From Limimaricola sp. (lineage in GTDB: Bacteria; Pseudomonadota; Alphaproteobacteria; Rhodobacterales; Rhodobacteraceae), in assembly GCF_016125575.1 (NCBI RefSeq), contig NZ_WGLM01000005.1:620001-684000 (forward strand): a stretch of DNA of 64,000 nt. The letters run 5' to 3'. Within the stretch, counting starts at the first letter, position 1; each line of letters begins with the position of its first letter. The notes beneath the pieces were generated by a model that had not been told where the DNA came from, did not search any database, and worked only from the letters and a program-made list of their open reading frames with translations. Below, in pieces: positions 45,704 to 55,192 of this stretch. A program made the position numbers and the translations under genes.

Positions 45704-45715
45704 GGGGACAAGAGC

Positions 45716-46390
45716 ATGATTCCATCGGGGTTTCCCCCTGCCGCCGAGATCGCGCGGCTGAGTGCCGGCATGCTGCTGGAGATCGGCGCGGTGCATTTCA
45801 ACGCGGCCACGCCCTTTACCCATGCCAGCGGCAAGAAGGCACCCACCTATATCGACTGCCGCAAGCTGATCTCTTTCCCGCGGATCCGGTCGGTCTTGAT
45901 GGATTTTCTGGCCGTCACAGTGATGCGCGAGGCGGGGCTGGAGGCCTTCGACAACATCGCGGGTGGCGAAACCGCCGGCATTCCGTTTGCCGCACTTGTG
46001 GCAGAACGGTTGGCCCTGCCGATGACCTATGTGCGCAAGAAGCCAAAGGGCTATGGCCGCAACGCGCGCATCGAGGGTGCGATGCATGAAGGCCAGAGGG
46101 TGCTGCTGGTCGAAGACCTGACCACTGATGGCGGCTCGAAACTGTCCTTTGTCGAGGCGATCCGCGAAACCGGTGCAACCTGCGACGCAACCGCCGTCAT
46201 CTTCTATTACGGCATCTTCGACGGCGTGGAGGACAGGCTGGCTGCTGCCGGGGTAAAGCTGATCCATCTGTGCACTTGGTGGGACGTGCTGGCCGAAGCG
46301 CGTGCACGCGCGGCTTTCGACACCAAGACACTCGAAGCCGTCGAAGCCTATCTTCACGATCCCGAGGGCTGGTCGGCGGCACACGTCTGA
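45716..46390 (+). CDS. pyrE: orotate phosphoribosyltransferase
   Basis: 224 residues. Adds ribose-5-phosphate from PRPP to orotate. Seen: type I PRTase PRPP loop [45 protein letters not shown]. Start at ATG 45716 with AAGGGG 8 nt upstream. Forms a pyrimidine pair with pyrC. Confidence 0.96.
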   Translation: MIPSGFPPAAEIARLSAGMLLEIGAVHFNAATPFTHASGKKAPTYIDCRKLISFPRIRSVLMDFLAVTVMREAGLEAFDNIAGGETAGIPFAALVAERLALPMTYVRKKPKGYGRNARIEGAMHEGQRVLLVEDLTTDGGSKLSFVEAIRETGATCDATAVIFYYGIFDGVEDRLAAAGVKLIHLCTWWDVLAEARARAAFDTKTLEAVEAYLHDPEGWSAAHV

Positions 46391-46442
46391 GCAGATATTG
46401 ACGCAAGACACGTCATTGTCGCATGATCTGGGGCCTGGTGGC

Positions 46443-46451
46443 TTGTCCACA
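46443..46451. promoter_or_regulatory. DnaA-box-like sequence upstream of dnaB
   Basis: TTGTCCACA differs from the DnaA box TTATCCACA at one base. A single site 123 bp before dnaB; chance occurrence is quite possible. Confidence 0.25.
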
Positions 46452-46573
46452 GGCAATCCCCAGAAACATACAATTTGTCGCGCGCGCGCGGCTGGCGTAT
46501 CAGCCGGGTCACCCCGGCGGCATTGACCGGGGACGCGTGGCGGGCGCCGCCAGGCTGACGCGGGGGGCCGGGG

Positions 46574-48091
46574 ATGAACGAGATCACACCATTCGGGCCG
46601 GGCGCGGGCAGCGCCGGGGACGGCGGAAACGACGGTGGCGGCGATCCGATGCCGCATTCGATCGAGGCCGAACAGCAGCTTCTGGGCGCGATCCTGACCA
46701 ACAACGACATCTTCGACCGGGTCGCCGAACTGATCGGGCCACAGCATTTCTACGACCCGGTCCATGCCCGTATTTTCGAGACCGCAGCCGCCCGCATCGC
46801 CAAGAACGCGCTGGCCAGTCCGGTTACGCTGAAAGCATTCCTTGAGGACGACGAAGGGCTCAAGGCGCTGGGCGGCCCGGCCTATCTGGTGCGGCTGGCC
46901 GGTGCCGCGATTTCGGCCTTCGCGGCGCGCGATTATGCGCAGATGATCCTTGATTTCGCGACCCGCCGCGCGCTGATCCAGGTCGGGCGCGATATTTCGG
47001 CGAAGGCCACCAAGGTTGAGGTTGCCTCGGAACCCAAGGAGCAGATCGTCGAGGCCGAGCAGGCGCTTTACCGGCTGGCCGAACAGGGGACGACATCAAG
47101 CGGGTTCCAGAGCTTTCTTGCCGCCGTCACCGATGCCGTGAAGGTGGCCAATGCCGCCTACCAGCGTGACGGTGGGCTGGCGGGTGTGGCGACGGGGCTG
47201 GCCGATCTCGACACAAGGCTGGGCGGCCTGCACCGATCGGACCTGCTGATCCTCGCCGGGCGCCCCTCGATGGGCAAGACCGCGCTGGCCACCAATATCG
47301 CTTTCAACATCGCCAAGGCCTACCGCAAGGGCCGCCTGCCCGACGGGCGCGAAGGCACCGTAAATGGCGGCGTCGTAGGCTTTTTCAGCCTCGAGATGAG
47401 CGCAGAACAACTGGCCACGCGAATTCTTTCAGAGGCTTGCCAGGTGCCCTCGGATGACATTCGCCGCGGCAAGCTGAACATGGAGGAATTCCGTCGTTTC
47501 GTCGCCGCCGCGAAAGAACTGGAAAGTTGCCCGCTTTACATCGACGACACCGCCGCGCTGCCGATCGCGCAGCTGGCTGCGCGGGCGCGGCGGCTGAAAC
47601 GCACGCACGGGCTTGACCTGCTGGTCGTCGACTACCTGCAGCTGATCCGCGGCTCGGGCCGGTCCGAGAACCGCGTCAACGAGATTTCCGAGATCTCGAT
47701 GGGCCTGAAGGCGATCGCCAAGGAACTGGACATTCCGGTACTGGCTCTCTCGCAGCTCAGCCGGCAGGTGGAAAGCCGCGAGGACAAGCGGCCTCAGCTC
47801 AGCGACCTGCGCGAATCGGGCTCGATCGAGCAGGACGCCGACGTCGTGATGTTCGTGTTCCGCGAGGAATACTACAAGTCGCGCGAGAAGCCGGGCGACC
47901 ACGAGACCGAGAAGATGGCCAAGTGGCAGGCCGAGATGGAGCAGCTGCACGGCAAGGCTGAAGTCATCATCGGCAAACAGCGCCACGGCCCGATCGGAAC
48001 GGTGGATCTGTCTTTCGAAGGCCGCTTCACCAAGTTTGGCAATCTCATCAAGCCCTGGCAGCAGGGCGCCGATACCCGCGGCTTTGACTGA
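46574..48091 (+). CDS. dnaB: replicative DNA helicase
   Basis: 505 residues. Hexameric 5'-3' helicase of the replisome. N-terminal domain starting at PHSIEAEQQLLGAIL, RecA-type C-terminal domain with Walker A AGRPSMGKTALA, FFSLEMSAEQL, Walker B LLVVDYLQLI, and SQLSRQVESREDKRPQLSDLRESGSIEQDAD. Preceded by a Gly-rich N-terminal tail (GPGAGSAGDGGNDGGGD). 183-bp upstream gap after pyrE, so probably its own promoter. Confidence 0.97.
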   Translation: MNEITPFGPGAGSAGDGGNDGGGDPMPHSIEAEQQLLGAILTNNDIFDRVAELIGPQHFYDPVHARIFETAAARIAKNALASPVTLKAFLEDDEGLKALGGPAYLVRLAGAAISAFAARDYAQMILDFATRRALIQVGRDISAKATKVEVASEPKEQIVEAEQALYRLAEQGTTSSGFQSFLAAVTDAVKVANAAYQRDGGLAGVATGLADLDTRLGGLHRSDLLILAGRPSMGKTALATNIAFNIAKAYRKGRLPDGREGTVNGGVVGFFSLEMSAEQLATRILSEACQVPSDDIRRGKLNMEEFRRFVAAAKELESCPLYIDDTAALPIAQLAARARRLKRTHGLDLLVVDYLQLIRGSGRSENRVNEISEISMGLKAIAKELDIPVLALSQLSRQVESREDKRPQLSDLRESGSIEQDADVVMFVFREEYYKSREKPGDHETEKMAKWQAEMEQLHGKAEVIIGKQRHGPIGTVDLSFEGRFTKFGNLIKPWQQGADTRGFD

Positions 48092-48172
48092 GGTGACCAC
48101 GGTGCCGCAATGCCCGGCATCAGGGACAAACCTGACTTGCCCGGCCCCGTGGGGTCTGTCAAAAGACCCGCC

Positions 48173-49213
48173 ATGAGCAGTGGAATTCTCAGAACCGATC
48201 TGGATGCGATCGTCGCCAACTGGAAGGCGTTGAACCGCCTGTCCGGGCAGGCCGAGGCCGGCGCGGTGGTCAAGGCCAACGGGTATGGCCTGGGCGCGGT
48301 GCGCGTGGGCGAGGCGCTGGCCTCGGCCGGCGCGCGCAAGTTCTTCGTGGCGCAGCCCGAGGAAGGCAAGCGCCTGCGCCAGCGGCTTGGCCCCGATCCG
48401 GCGATCTATGTCCTGTCCGGCCACATGGACCGCGACGTCAACGTCCTGCGCGAGGCCGATCTGGTGCCGATGATCAACTCGCTCGACCAGTTGACGCGCC
48501 AGTTCGAGGCTTTGCCCGGCCTGCCCTTCGGCATCCAGCTTGACACCGGGATGAACCGGCTTGGTCTGGAATGGAGCGAATGGGAAGCCGTTTCCGCCGT
48601 TGTGCTGGAGCAGAACCCGGTTCTGGTGATGAGCCACCTTGCCTGTGCCGACGAGGCCGATCATCCGATGAACGGCTACCAGCTGGACATGTTCCGCAAG
48701 ATGACCGACGGCATCACCGCGCCGCGGAGCCTTGCGGCGACGGGCGGCATCCTGCTTGGCCCCGACTATCATTTCGACGTGACCCGGCCCGGTATCGGCC
48801 TTTACGGCGGCGCGCCTTTTACCGAGGCGCAGGCGGTGTTCACGCTCGACCTGCCGGTCATCCAGGTTCGCGATCTCGACCAGGGCGAGGTGGTGGGCTA
48901 CGGCAATACATGGCAGGCCCAACGCCCCTCGCGCATCGCCACGGTCGGCGCTGGCTATGCCGATGGCATCTTCCGCAGTCTGGGCGGGCGGTTGCGGCTG
49001 TGGGCCGGTTCGGTGCCCTGCCCGGTCGTGGGCCGTGTCTCGATGGACCTGCTGACCGTCGACGTCACCGATCTGGAAGAAGTGCCCGACGCGCTGGCTC
49101 TGGTCGGCTCGCATCAAGGCATCGACGATCTGGCCGCGCAGGCGGGCACCATCGGCTACGAGGTGCTCACGGCCCTCGGCCTGCGCTATCGCCGCAGTTT
49201 CGCCGGCGGATGA
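48173..49213 (+). CDS. alr: alanine racemase
   Basis: 346 residues. PLP enzyme making D-alanine for peptidoglycan. N-terminal lysine in [14 protein letters not shown] (Schiff base; family usual is AVVKADAYGHG), substrate-side tyrosine and VGAGYADG, and [12 protein letters not shown]. Start chosen at 48173 ([12 protein letters not shown]); the in-frame 48110 adds 21 residues without homology. Overlaps mlaE by ATGA, an unusual link of D-alanine supply to a lipid transporter. Confidence 0.93.
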   Translation: MSSGILRTDLDAIVANWKALNRLSGQAEAGAVVKANGYGLGAVRVGEALASAGARKFFVAQPEEGKRLRQRLGPDPAIYVLSGHMDRDVNVLREADLVPMINSLDQLTRQFEALPGLPFGIQLDTGMNRLGLEWSEWEAVSAVVLEQNPVLVMSHLACADEADHPMNGYQLDMFRKMTDGITAPRSLAATGGILLGPDYHFDVTRPGIGLYGGAPFTEAQAVFTLDLPVIQVRDLDQGEVVGYGNTWQAQRPSRIATVGAGYADGIFRSLGGRLRLWAGSVPCPVVGRVSMDLLTVDVTDLEEVPDALALVGSHQGIDDLAAQAGTIGYEVLTALGLRYRRSFAGG

Positions 49214-49986
49214 CACGTCTTCTGGCAGGGCTGGGCGCGGCGGCGCTGGGCCTGCTGGCCGCGCTGGGGCGGATCGCCATCTTCGCCGGCCGCACCGCCA
49301 GCCATCTTGTCCGCCCGCCATTCTACCCCCGCGAATTCGGCCATGCGCTGATGCAGGTGGGCTATTTCAGCCTGCCGGTCGTGGCGCTCACGGCGTTTTT
49401 CACCGGCGGTGCGCTGGCGCTGCAGATCTATGCCGGCGGCGCGCGCTTCTCGGCCGAGGCGGTGGTGCCCCAGATCGTGGCCATAGGCATGGTGCGCGAA
49501 CTGGGCCCGGTGCTGGTCGGGCTGATGATTGCCGCGCGCGTGACCTCGTCCATCGCCGCCGAGATCGCCACGATGAAGGTGACCGAACAGATCGACGCCC
49601 TCGTCACACTGTCGACCGACCCGATGAAATACCTCACCCTGCCGCGCGTATTGGCCGCCCTTGTCGTGATGCCGGTACTTGTGGGCGTGGGTGACGTGAT
49701 CGGGATTTACGGCGGCTACCTGGTGGGCACGCAAAAGCTGGGCTTCAACGCGGCGACTTACCTGCACAACACCGCTACGTTCCTGCAGGCGACGGATATT
49801 GTCTCTAGTCTGGTCAAGGGCGCCGTCTTTGGCGTGATCGCGGCGCTGATGGGCTGTTATTACGGCATGGCGTCCGACCGTGGCGCGATGGGCGTGGGCC
49901 GGGCAACCAAGGCCTCTGTCGTGGCGGCGGCGGTGCTGATCCTTGCGGCCAACTTCCTTCTGACACAGGCGTTTTTCGCGGCATGA
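49210..49986 (+). CDS. mlaE: MlaE-family ABC transporter permease
   Basis: 258 residues. Inner-membrane permease of a lipid (Mla/Tgd-type) ABC transporter. MlaE signature: [44 protein letters not shown], and [15 protein letters not shown]. About five transmembrane helices. Coupled to alr and to the ATPase gene by 4-bp overlaps. No MlaD (MCE) gene is in the run, so the substrate-binding subunit is elsewhere or absent. Confidence 0.93.
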   Translation: MTRLLAGLGAAALGLLAALGRIAIFAGRTASHLVRPPFYPREFGHALMQVGYFSLPVVALTAFFTGGALALQIYAGGARFSAEAVVPQIVAIGMVRELGPVLVGLMIAARVTSSIAAEIATMKVTEQIDALVTLSTDPMKYLTLPRVLAALVVMPVLVGVGDVIGIYGGYLVGTQKLGFNAATYLHNTATFLQATDIVSSLVKGAVFGVIAALMGCYYGMASDRGAMGVGRATKASVVAAAVLILAANFLLTQAFFAA

Positions 49987-50729
49987 TCGAGATCCGGGGC
50001 CTCACCAAGGCGTTCGGCGCCAACCACGTCCTGCGAGGGGTGGACCTCGACGTGGGCCGGGGCCGCTCGATGGTGGTGATCGGCGGGTCCGGCACGGGCA
50101 AGTCGGTGCTGATCAAGTGCATTCTCGGCCTTGTCACGCCTGACGGCGGCACCATCACGGTGGACGGCACCGAGGTGACGCGCCAGCCGCGTGATGCCTT
50201 CCTTGCCCGCTTCGGCATGCTGTTCCAAGGGGCCGCGCTGTTCGATTCACTCCCGGTCTGGCAGAACGTGGCCTTTCGCCTGCTGCGCGGCGCGGGCGCC
50301 CTGCCCCGGCGCGAGGCGCGAGAGGTGGCGCTGGACAAGCTGCGCCGCGTGGGCCTTGGCCCGCAGGTGGCCGATCTCTACCCGGCGGAGCTGTCGGGCG
50401 GCATGCAAAAGCGCGTGGGCCTTGCCCGCGCTATCGCCGCCGACCCCGAGATCATCTTTTTCGACGAGCCCACGACCGGGCTGGACCCGATCATGGCCGG
50501 GGTGATCAACGACCTGATCCGCGAGATCGTGACCGAGATGGGCGCAACCGCCATCACCATCACCCATGACATGACCAGCGTGCGCGCTATCGCCGACAAC
50601 GTGGCGATGTTGCATGGGGGCAAGGTGCGCTGGTCCGGCCCGATCACCGATCTGGACCGGTCGGGCGATCCTTATGTCGAGCAGTTCATCCACGGCCGCG
50701 CGCAGGGCCCGATCGAGACGTTGCGCTGA
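49983..50729 (+). CDS. mlaF: MlaF-family ABC transporter ATP-binding protein
   Basis: 248 residues. Walker A GGSGTGKSVLIK, Q-loop LFQGAALFDSL, signature LSGGMQKRVGLARA, Walker B IIFFDEPTTGLDP, H-loop ITHDM. Energises the MlaE permease. ATGA overlap with mlaE and TGATG with the PqiA-like gene. Confidence 0.95.
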   Translation: MIEIRGLTKAFGANHVLRGVDLDVGRGRSMVVIGGSGTGKSVLIKCILGLVTPDGGTITVDGTEVTRQPRDAFLARFGMLFQGAALFDSLPVWQNVAFRLLRGAGALPRREAREVALDKLRRVGLGPQVADLYPAELSGGMQKRVGLARAIAADPEIIFFDEPTTGLDPIMAGVINDLIREIVTEMGATAITITHDMTSVRAIADNVAMLHGGKVRWSGPITDLDRSGDPYVEQFIHGRAQGPIETLR

Positions 50730-51229
50730 TGGCGGGGCTGAAGTTCGCCAACCTTGGGTTGCTGCTGCTGATGCCGCTGGCGTGGTTCGCGCCGCTGCTG
50801 CGTGCGGGTTACGCGCTGCCGCTTTTCGGGCTGAAGGACATCACCGTCATCTCCGGGCTGCAGAGTCTGTGGGGGACGGACGCGGCCTTTGCCCTTGTTG
50901 TCACCGCGATCGCCATCTTCATTCCCTACACCAAGGCGCTGGGCCTGACGCTGGTGCAGTTCCGCCTGCTGTCCGACCGCGCGCTGCCCGCGCTGCACGT
51001 GCTGGGCAAGCTCGCTATGGCCGAGGTGTTCCTGCTGGCGCTCTACATCGTGCTGGTCAAGGGCATCGGCCACGTGCGCATCGAAACCGCATGGGGCCTG
51101 TGGCTGCTAACCTTCTGCATCCTGGCCAATGCCGCGCTGGGGGCGCTGACGCATCGGGCGTTGCGGTATGGCCCGCCCCGGGAAGCCCGCGCCCCATTGC
51201 CACATCGGTCCGGATGGGCCAAAAGGTGA
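50729..51229 (+). CDS. PqiA-like (paraquat-inducible protein A) membrane protein
   Basis: 166 residues, four hydrophobic segments (about 8-28, 48-66, 90-113, 122-145). Resembles the second half of PqiA: ISGLQSLWGTDAAFALVVTAIAIFIPYTKALGLTL and LGKLAMAEVFLLALYIVLVK. PqiA works with an MCE protein PqiB in outer-membrane lipid homeostasis; neither PqiB nor the zinc-ribbon half of PqiA is seen. Its location after mlaEF suggests a joint role in lipid transport. Confidence 0.82.
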   Translation: MAGLKFANLGLLLLMPLAWFAPLLRAGYALPLFGLKDITVISGLQSLWGTDAAFALVVTAIAIFIPYTKALGLTLVQFRLLSDRALPALHVLGKLAMAEVFLLALYIVLVKGIGHVRIETAWGLWLLTFCILANAALGALTHRALRYGPPREARAPLPHRSGWAKR

Positions 51230-51231
51230 AC

Positions 51232-52596
51232 ATGGCCAAGGATCTGTCCTTCACCTGCAGCGAATGCGGCGCCGTCCATTCCAAATGGTCTGGCCGCTGC
51301 GATGCCTGCGGTGCGTGGAACACCATTGTGGAGGATCGGCCGCTGGCTGCCGGCCCGGCGGCCAAGTCGCTGGGTGCCCGGCGCGGCGCCGCCGTCCACC
51401 TCACCGACCTCGCCACGCAGGAGGCCGAGCCGCCGCGCACGCTGTCAGGCGTCACAGAGCTTGACCGTGTGCTGGGTGGCGGGTTGGTACAGGCCTCGGC
51501 CCTGCTGGTGGGCGGCGATCCGGGCATCGGCAAATCCACCCTGCTGTTGCAGGCCGCCGCCCGCTTTGCCCGCAACGGGATCAAGGTGATCTATGTCTCG
51601 GGCGAAGAATCTGCAGCACAGGTGCAGATGCGCGCCCGACGGCTGGGGCTGGAGAAAAGCCCGGTGCGGCTCGCCGCCGAAACCAATCTGCGCGACATCC
51701 TAACGACGCTGGAGACGGAAAAGCCGGACCTCGCCATCATTGATTCGATCCAGACGATGTGGGCAGACCATGTCGAAGCGGCGCCCGGCTCGGTTGCGCA
51801 GGTCCGCGCCTGCGCGCACGAACTGACCCAGTTCGCCAAACGCCGGACGATGGCGGTTGTGATGGTGGGCCACGTCACCAAGGAGGGCACGCTTGCCGGC
51901 CCGCGCGTGGTCGAGCACATGGTCGATACCGTCCTCTATTTCGAAGGCGAGCGCGGCCACCAGTTTCGCATCCTGCGCGCGGTCAAGAACCGCTTTGGCC
52001 CTGCCGACGAGATCGGCGTGTTCGAGATGACGGGCCGAGGGCTGGCCGAGGTCAAGAATCCTTCGGCCCTGTTCCTGTCGGAACGGGGCAAACCGGCGCC
52101 GGGCTCGGTCGTCTTTGCCGGGATCGAGGGCACGCGGCCGATGCTGTGCGAAATTCAGGCGCTGGTTGCGCTGTCGCCGCTGGGCACGCCGCGCCGTTCG
52201 GTCGTAGGCTGGGATGGCGGGCGTCTGGCGATGATCCTCGCGGTACTGGAATCACGCTGCGGCGTGGCCTTTACCGGGCTCGATGTCTACCTCAATGTCG
52301 CTGGCGGCTTGCGCATCTCTGAGCCGGCCGCCGATCTTGCTGTCGCCGCCGCGCTGGTTTCCGCCCGCGAAGACGCAACAATACCCCCGGATTGCGTCGT
52401 TTTCGGCGAGATCAGCCTCTCTGGGGCGCTTCGTCCGGTGGTGCAGGCCGAAAATCGGTTGAAAGAAGCGCAAAAACTTGGTTTCACCACGGCCATCGTG
52501 CCGCACCAGCCAAAGCCGGGCGCGGCCTCCGGGCTGACATTGCGCGCGCTGCAGGATTTGCCCGGTTTCGTGAACGAGGTTTTTGGCCCGCGATAA
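51232..52596 (+). CDS. radA: DNA repair protein RadA
   Basis: 454 residues. Zinc finger C-x2-C-x9-C-x2-C in CSECGAVHSKWSGRCDAC, RecA-like core with Walker A GGDPGIGKST and the RadA signature KNRFG, C-terminal Lon-like domain (FGEISLSGALRPVVQAENRLKEA). Helps branch migration in recombination repair. Start chosen at 51232 with AAGG 5 nt upstream; 51214 also in frame. Confidence 0.96.
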   Translation: MAKDLSFTCSECGAVHSKWSGRCDACGAWNTIVEDRPLAAGPAAKSLGARRGAAVHLTDLATQEAEPPRTLSGVTELDRVLGGGLVQASALLVGGDPGIGKSTLLLQAAARFARNGIKVIYVSGEESAAQVQMRARRLGLEKSPVRLAAETNLRDILTTLETEKPDLAIIDSIQTMWADHVEAAPGSVAQVRACAHELTQFAKRRTMAVVMVGHVTKEGTLAGPRVVEHMVDTVLYFEGERGHQFRILRAVKNRFGPADEIGVFEMTGRGLAEVKNPSALFLSERGKPAPGSVVFAGIEGTRPMLCEIQALVALSPLGTPRRSVVGWDGGRLAMILAVLESRCGVAFTGLDVYLNVAGGLRISEPAADLAVAAALVSAREDATIPPDCVVFGEISLSGALRPVVQAENRLKEAQKLGFTTAIVPHQPKPGAASGLTLRALQDLPGFVNEVFGPR

Positions 52597-52621
52597 GTCG
52601 GGACCGCCGAAAGGGACGCGG

Positions 52622-53236
52622 ATGGATGGTTTCACCCTGGTCGACGGTATCGTCGCCCTCGTCATCATAATATCGGCAATTCTTGCATACAGTCGGGGCC
52701 TCACCCGCGAGTTGATGGCGATCGCCGGCTGGGTCGCGGCCACGGTGGTGGGCTTTGTCTTTGCCCGCAGCGCCGAACCGCTGGTTCAGCAGATCCCCGT
52801 CTTGGGAAAGTTCATCGGCGACAGTTGCGAACTTTCCATCATCGCGGCCTTCGCGGCAGTTTTTGCCGTGGCGCTGGTGATCTTCTCGATCTTCACACCG
52901 CTGCTGTCGACGGTGGTGCAGCGTTCAGTGCTGGGCGGCCTCGATCAGGGGCTTGGCTTTCTCTTCGGCGTGGCGCGCGGCATCCTTTTGGTCGCGGTCG
53001 GATTTTACGTCTACGCGACGATCCTCAACACGCAGAAGGTGGCGATGATCGATGACAGCCGCTCTGCCAAGGTGTTCGGCCAGATGACGGCCTCTCTCAG
53101 CAATTCCGACCCCGAATCGGCGCTGGGCTGGATCACCGGCCAATACCAGACCCTCGTGGGCAATTGCGGCGCCCCGACCAGTAGCGGCGGCGCGCCGGCA
53201 AGCAACGGTGCCACGACGGGCAGCACCGGCAACTGA
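52622..53236 (+). CDS. cvpA: CvpA family membrane protein
   Basis: 204 residues, four transmembrane helices (about 8-28, 32-52, 63-95, 103-135) with GLTRELMAIAGW, then a Ser/Gly/Thr-rich C-terminus. CvpA (colicin V production) is usually upstream of purF, as here. Role in envelope homeostasis in E. coli; biochemistry unclear. Start at ATG 52622 with AAAGGGA upstream. Confidence 0.92.
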   Translation: MDGFTLVDGIVALVIIISAILAYSRGLTRELMAIAGWVAATVVGFVFARSAEPLVQQIPVLGKFIGDSCELSIIAAFAAVFAVALVIFSIFTPLLSTVVQRSVLGGLDQGLGFLFGVARGILLVAVGFYVYATILNTQKVAMIDDSRSAKVFGQMTASLSNSDPESALGWITGQYQTLVGNCGAPTSSGGAPASNGATTGSTGN

Positions 53237-53239
53237 TCG

Positions 53240-53258
53240 GCGGCCGACAGCCGGCCGC
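53240..53258. other. GC hairpin between cvpA and purF
   Basis: 7-bp stem GCGGCCG/CGGCCGC with loop ACAGC, 3 bp after the cvpA stop; no T tract. May be an attenuator or weak terminator upstream of purF. Confidence 0.4.
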
Positions 53259-53340
53259 ATGCCGGTTGCAACGTGACAGGGATGTAACAAGCGTCTAAGA
53301 CGGGGCCATTCCCTCCCCCGGATTCGGAGCTGCCCCGCCC

Positions 53341-54822
53341 GTGCCTGAGCCATCCGCAAAACGCCTCCCCCCTGCCCATCCCTTCGACGACGACAAGTTG
53401 CACGAGGAATGCGGCATCTTCGGCGTGATCGGCGTATCGGACGCTGCCAACTTCATCGCCTTGGGTCTGCATGCACTTCAGCATCGCGGGCAAGAGGCCG
53501 GCGGCATTGTCACCCATGATCCCGAAACCGGCTTCAACTCGGCCCGGCGCATCGGGCTGGTGCGCGATAACTTCACCTCGCCCGAGGTCATGGCCACCCT
53601 GCCCGGCACACTGGGCATTGGCCACGTGCGCTATTCAACCGCCGGATCGAAAGGCCAGACCGCGATCCGCGACGTGCAGCCTTTCTTCGGCGAGTTCGCC
53701 ATGGGCGGCGCGGCGATCGCGCATAACGGCAATATCACCAATGCGCTCAGCCTCCGGCGGGAATTGATCGAGCGCGGCTCGATCTTCCAGTCCTCGTCGG
53801 ACAGCGAATGCATCATCCACCTGATGGCGCGCTCGATGGGCCGCACCATCCCCGACCGGATGGAAGAGGCGCTGCGCAAGGTTGAAGGCGCGTTTTCCAT
53901 CGTCGCAATGACCCGCTCCAAGCTGATCGGCGTGCGCGATCCGCTGGGCGTGCGCCCGCTGGTGCTGGGCAAGCTGGGCGATGGCTGGGCTTTGGCATCG
54001 GAAACCTGCGCGCTTGATATCATCGGCGCCGACTTCGTGCGCGAGATCGCGCCGGGCGAGATGGTGGTGATCACCGACAAAGGCGTCGATTCGAACTTTC
54101 CCTTCCGCCCCCGACCGGCACGCTTCTGCATCTTCGAACATGTCTATTTCAGCCGTCCCGATTCCATCCTCGGCGGTCGTTCGGTTTATGAAACCCGCGC
54201 AGCGATCGGCCGGGAACTGGCACGCGAGGCGCCGGTCGAGGCCGACCTTGTCTGCCCGGTTCCCGACAGTGGCACGCCCGCGGCGATCGGCTACAGCCTC
54301 GAAGCGGGCATTCCCTACGCGATGGGGATCATCCGCAACCAGTACATGGGCCGCACCTTCATCGAGCCAACAGAGCAGATCCGCAACATGGGCGTGCGGC
54401 TGAAGTTGAACGTCAACCGCGCGCTGATCCGTGGCAAGCGGGTGATCCTTGTCGATGACAGCGTGGTGCGCGGGACGACCAGCCGCAAGATCAAGGAAAT
54501 GATCCTCGAGGCCGGCGCGGCCGAGGTGCATTTCCGCATCGCGAGCCCCCCCACCGCTTGGCCCTGTTTCTACGGCGTCGACACACCCCAGCGCGAAAAA
54601 CTGCTGGCCGCCACCATGTCCGAGGACGAGATGCGCGACCATCTGGGCGTCGATTCCCTGCGCTTCATCTCGCTTGACGGGCTTTACCGGGCCGTGGGCG
54701 AGGCGATGGGCCGCAACGCGACGCAACCGCAATATTGCGATGCATGCTTCTCGGGCGAGTACCCCGTCGCACCGTCGGACATGATTGAACAGGGCTTCCA
54801 GACCAAGACCGCGGCAGAATGA
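53341..54822 (+). CDS. purF: amidophosphoribosyltransferase
   Basis: 493 residues. First committed step of purine synthesis. GTG start at 53341 (MPEPSAKRL). The propeptide would be cut to expose C24 in HEECGIFGVIG, the N-terminal nucleophile of the glutaminase domain. PRTase domain shows VILVDDSVVRGTTSRK. C-terminal QPQYCDACFSGEYPV. DUF1801 gene overlaps the end by ATGA. Confidence 0.96.
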   Translation: MPEPSAKRLPPAHPFDDDKLHEECGIFGVIGVSDAANFIALGLHALQHRGQEAGGIVTHDPETGFNSARRIGLVRDNFTSPEVMATLPGTLGIGHVRYSTAGSKGQTAIRDVQPFFGEFAMGGAAIAHNGNITNALSLRRELIERGSIFQSSSDSECIIHLMARSMGRTIPDRMEEALRKVEGAFSIVAMTRSKLIGVRDPLGVRPLVLGKLGDGWALASETCALDIIGADFVREIAPGEMVVITDKGVDSNFPFRPRPARFCIFEHVYFSRPDSILGGRSVYETRAAIGRELAREAPVEADLVCPVPDSGTPAAIGYSLEAGIPYAMGIIRNQYMGRTFIEPTEQIRNMGVRLKLNVNRALIRGKRVILVDDSVVRGTTSRKIKEMILEAGAAEVHFRIASPPTAWPCFYGVDTPQREKLLAATMSEDEMRDHLGVDSLRFISLDGLYRAVGEAMGRNATQPQYCDACFSGEYPVAPSDMIEQGFQTKTAAE

Positions 54823-55190
54823 GCGCGGCGGCGGTCGACAGTTACCTCGCCACCCTGCCCGATGCCCAGCGCGCCTGCCTGGCTGACCTGCGCCAACGCC
54901 TGCGCGCCCTTTTGCCCGACGCGGACGAGGTCATCAGCTACGCGATGCCGGGCTTCCGACTGCAAGGCAAGATGGTCGCCGGATACGCAGGTTTTGCCCG
55001 ACATTGCGGCTTTTACCCGCATTCGGGCGGGGTGATCCCGTCTTTCGCGGCTGAACTTGCCGCGGCCGGGTTCCGAACCTCGAAATCAGGCGTCACCTTC
55101 ACCCCCGACCACCCGCTGCCCGACGCACTGCTTGGCCGGATCCTGGACGCAAGGCTGGCCGAGGCCGGGTTGCCGCCGCGGTCGGCCTGA
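54819..55190 (+). CDS. DUF1801 domain protein
   Basis: 123 residues. Small alpha/beta protein of the DUF1801 (YdhG-like) family: VISYAMPGFRLQGKMVAGYAGFARHCGFYPHSGGVIP and KSGVTFTPDHPLPDALLGRILDARLAE. No signal peptide. Function unknown. Translationally coupled to purF by ATGA. Ends 2 bp before the convergent SUKH-like gene. Confidence 0.85.
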   Translation: MSAAAVDSYLATLPDAQRACLADLRQRLRALLPDADEVISYAMPGFRLQGKMVAGYAGFARHCGFYPHSGGVIPSFAAELAAAGFRTSKSGVTFTPDHPLPDALLGRILDARLAEAGLPPRSA

Positions 55191-55192
55191 CC

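Noticed and set aside
44072-46765. 897-codon open frame on the minus strand opposite pyrC, pyrE and dnaB
   Set aside because: Antisense shadow of three clear plus-strand genes; Arg/His/Gly-rich composition typical of GC-rich antisense frames, no motif.
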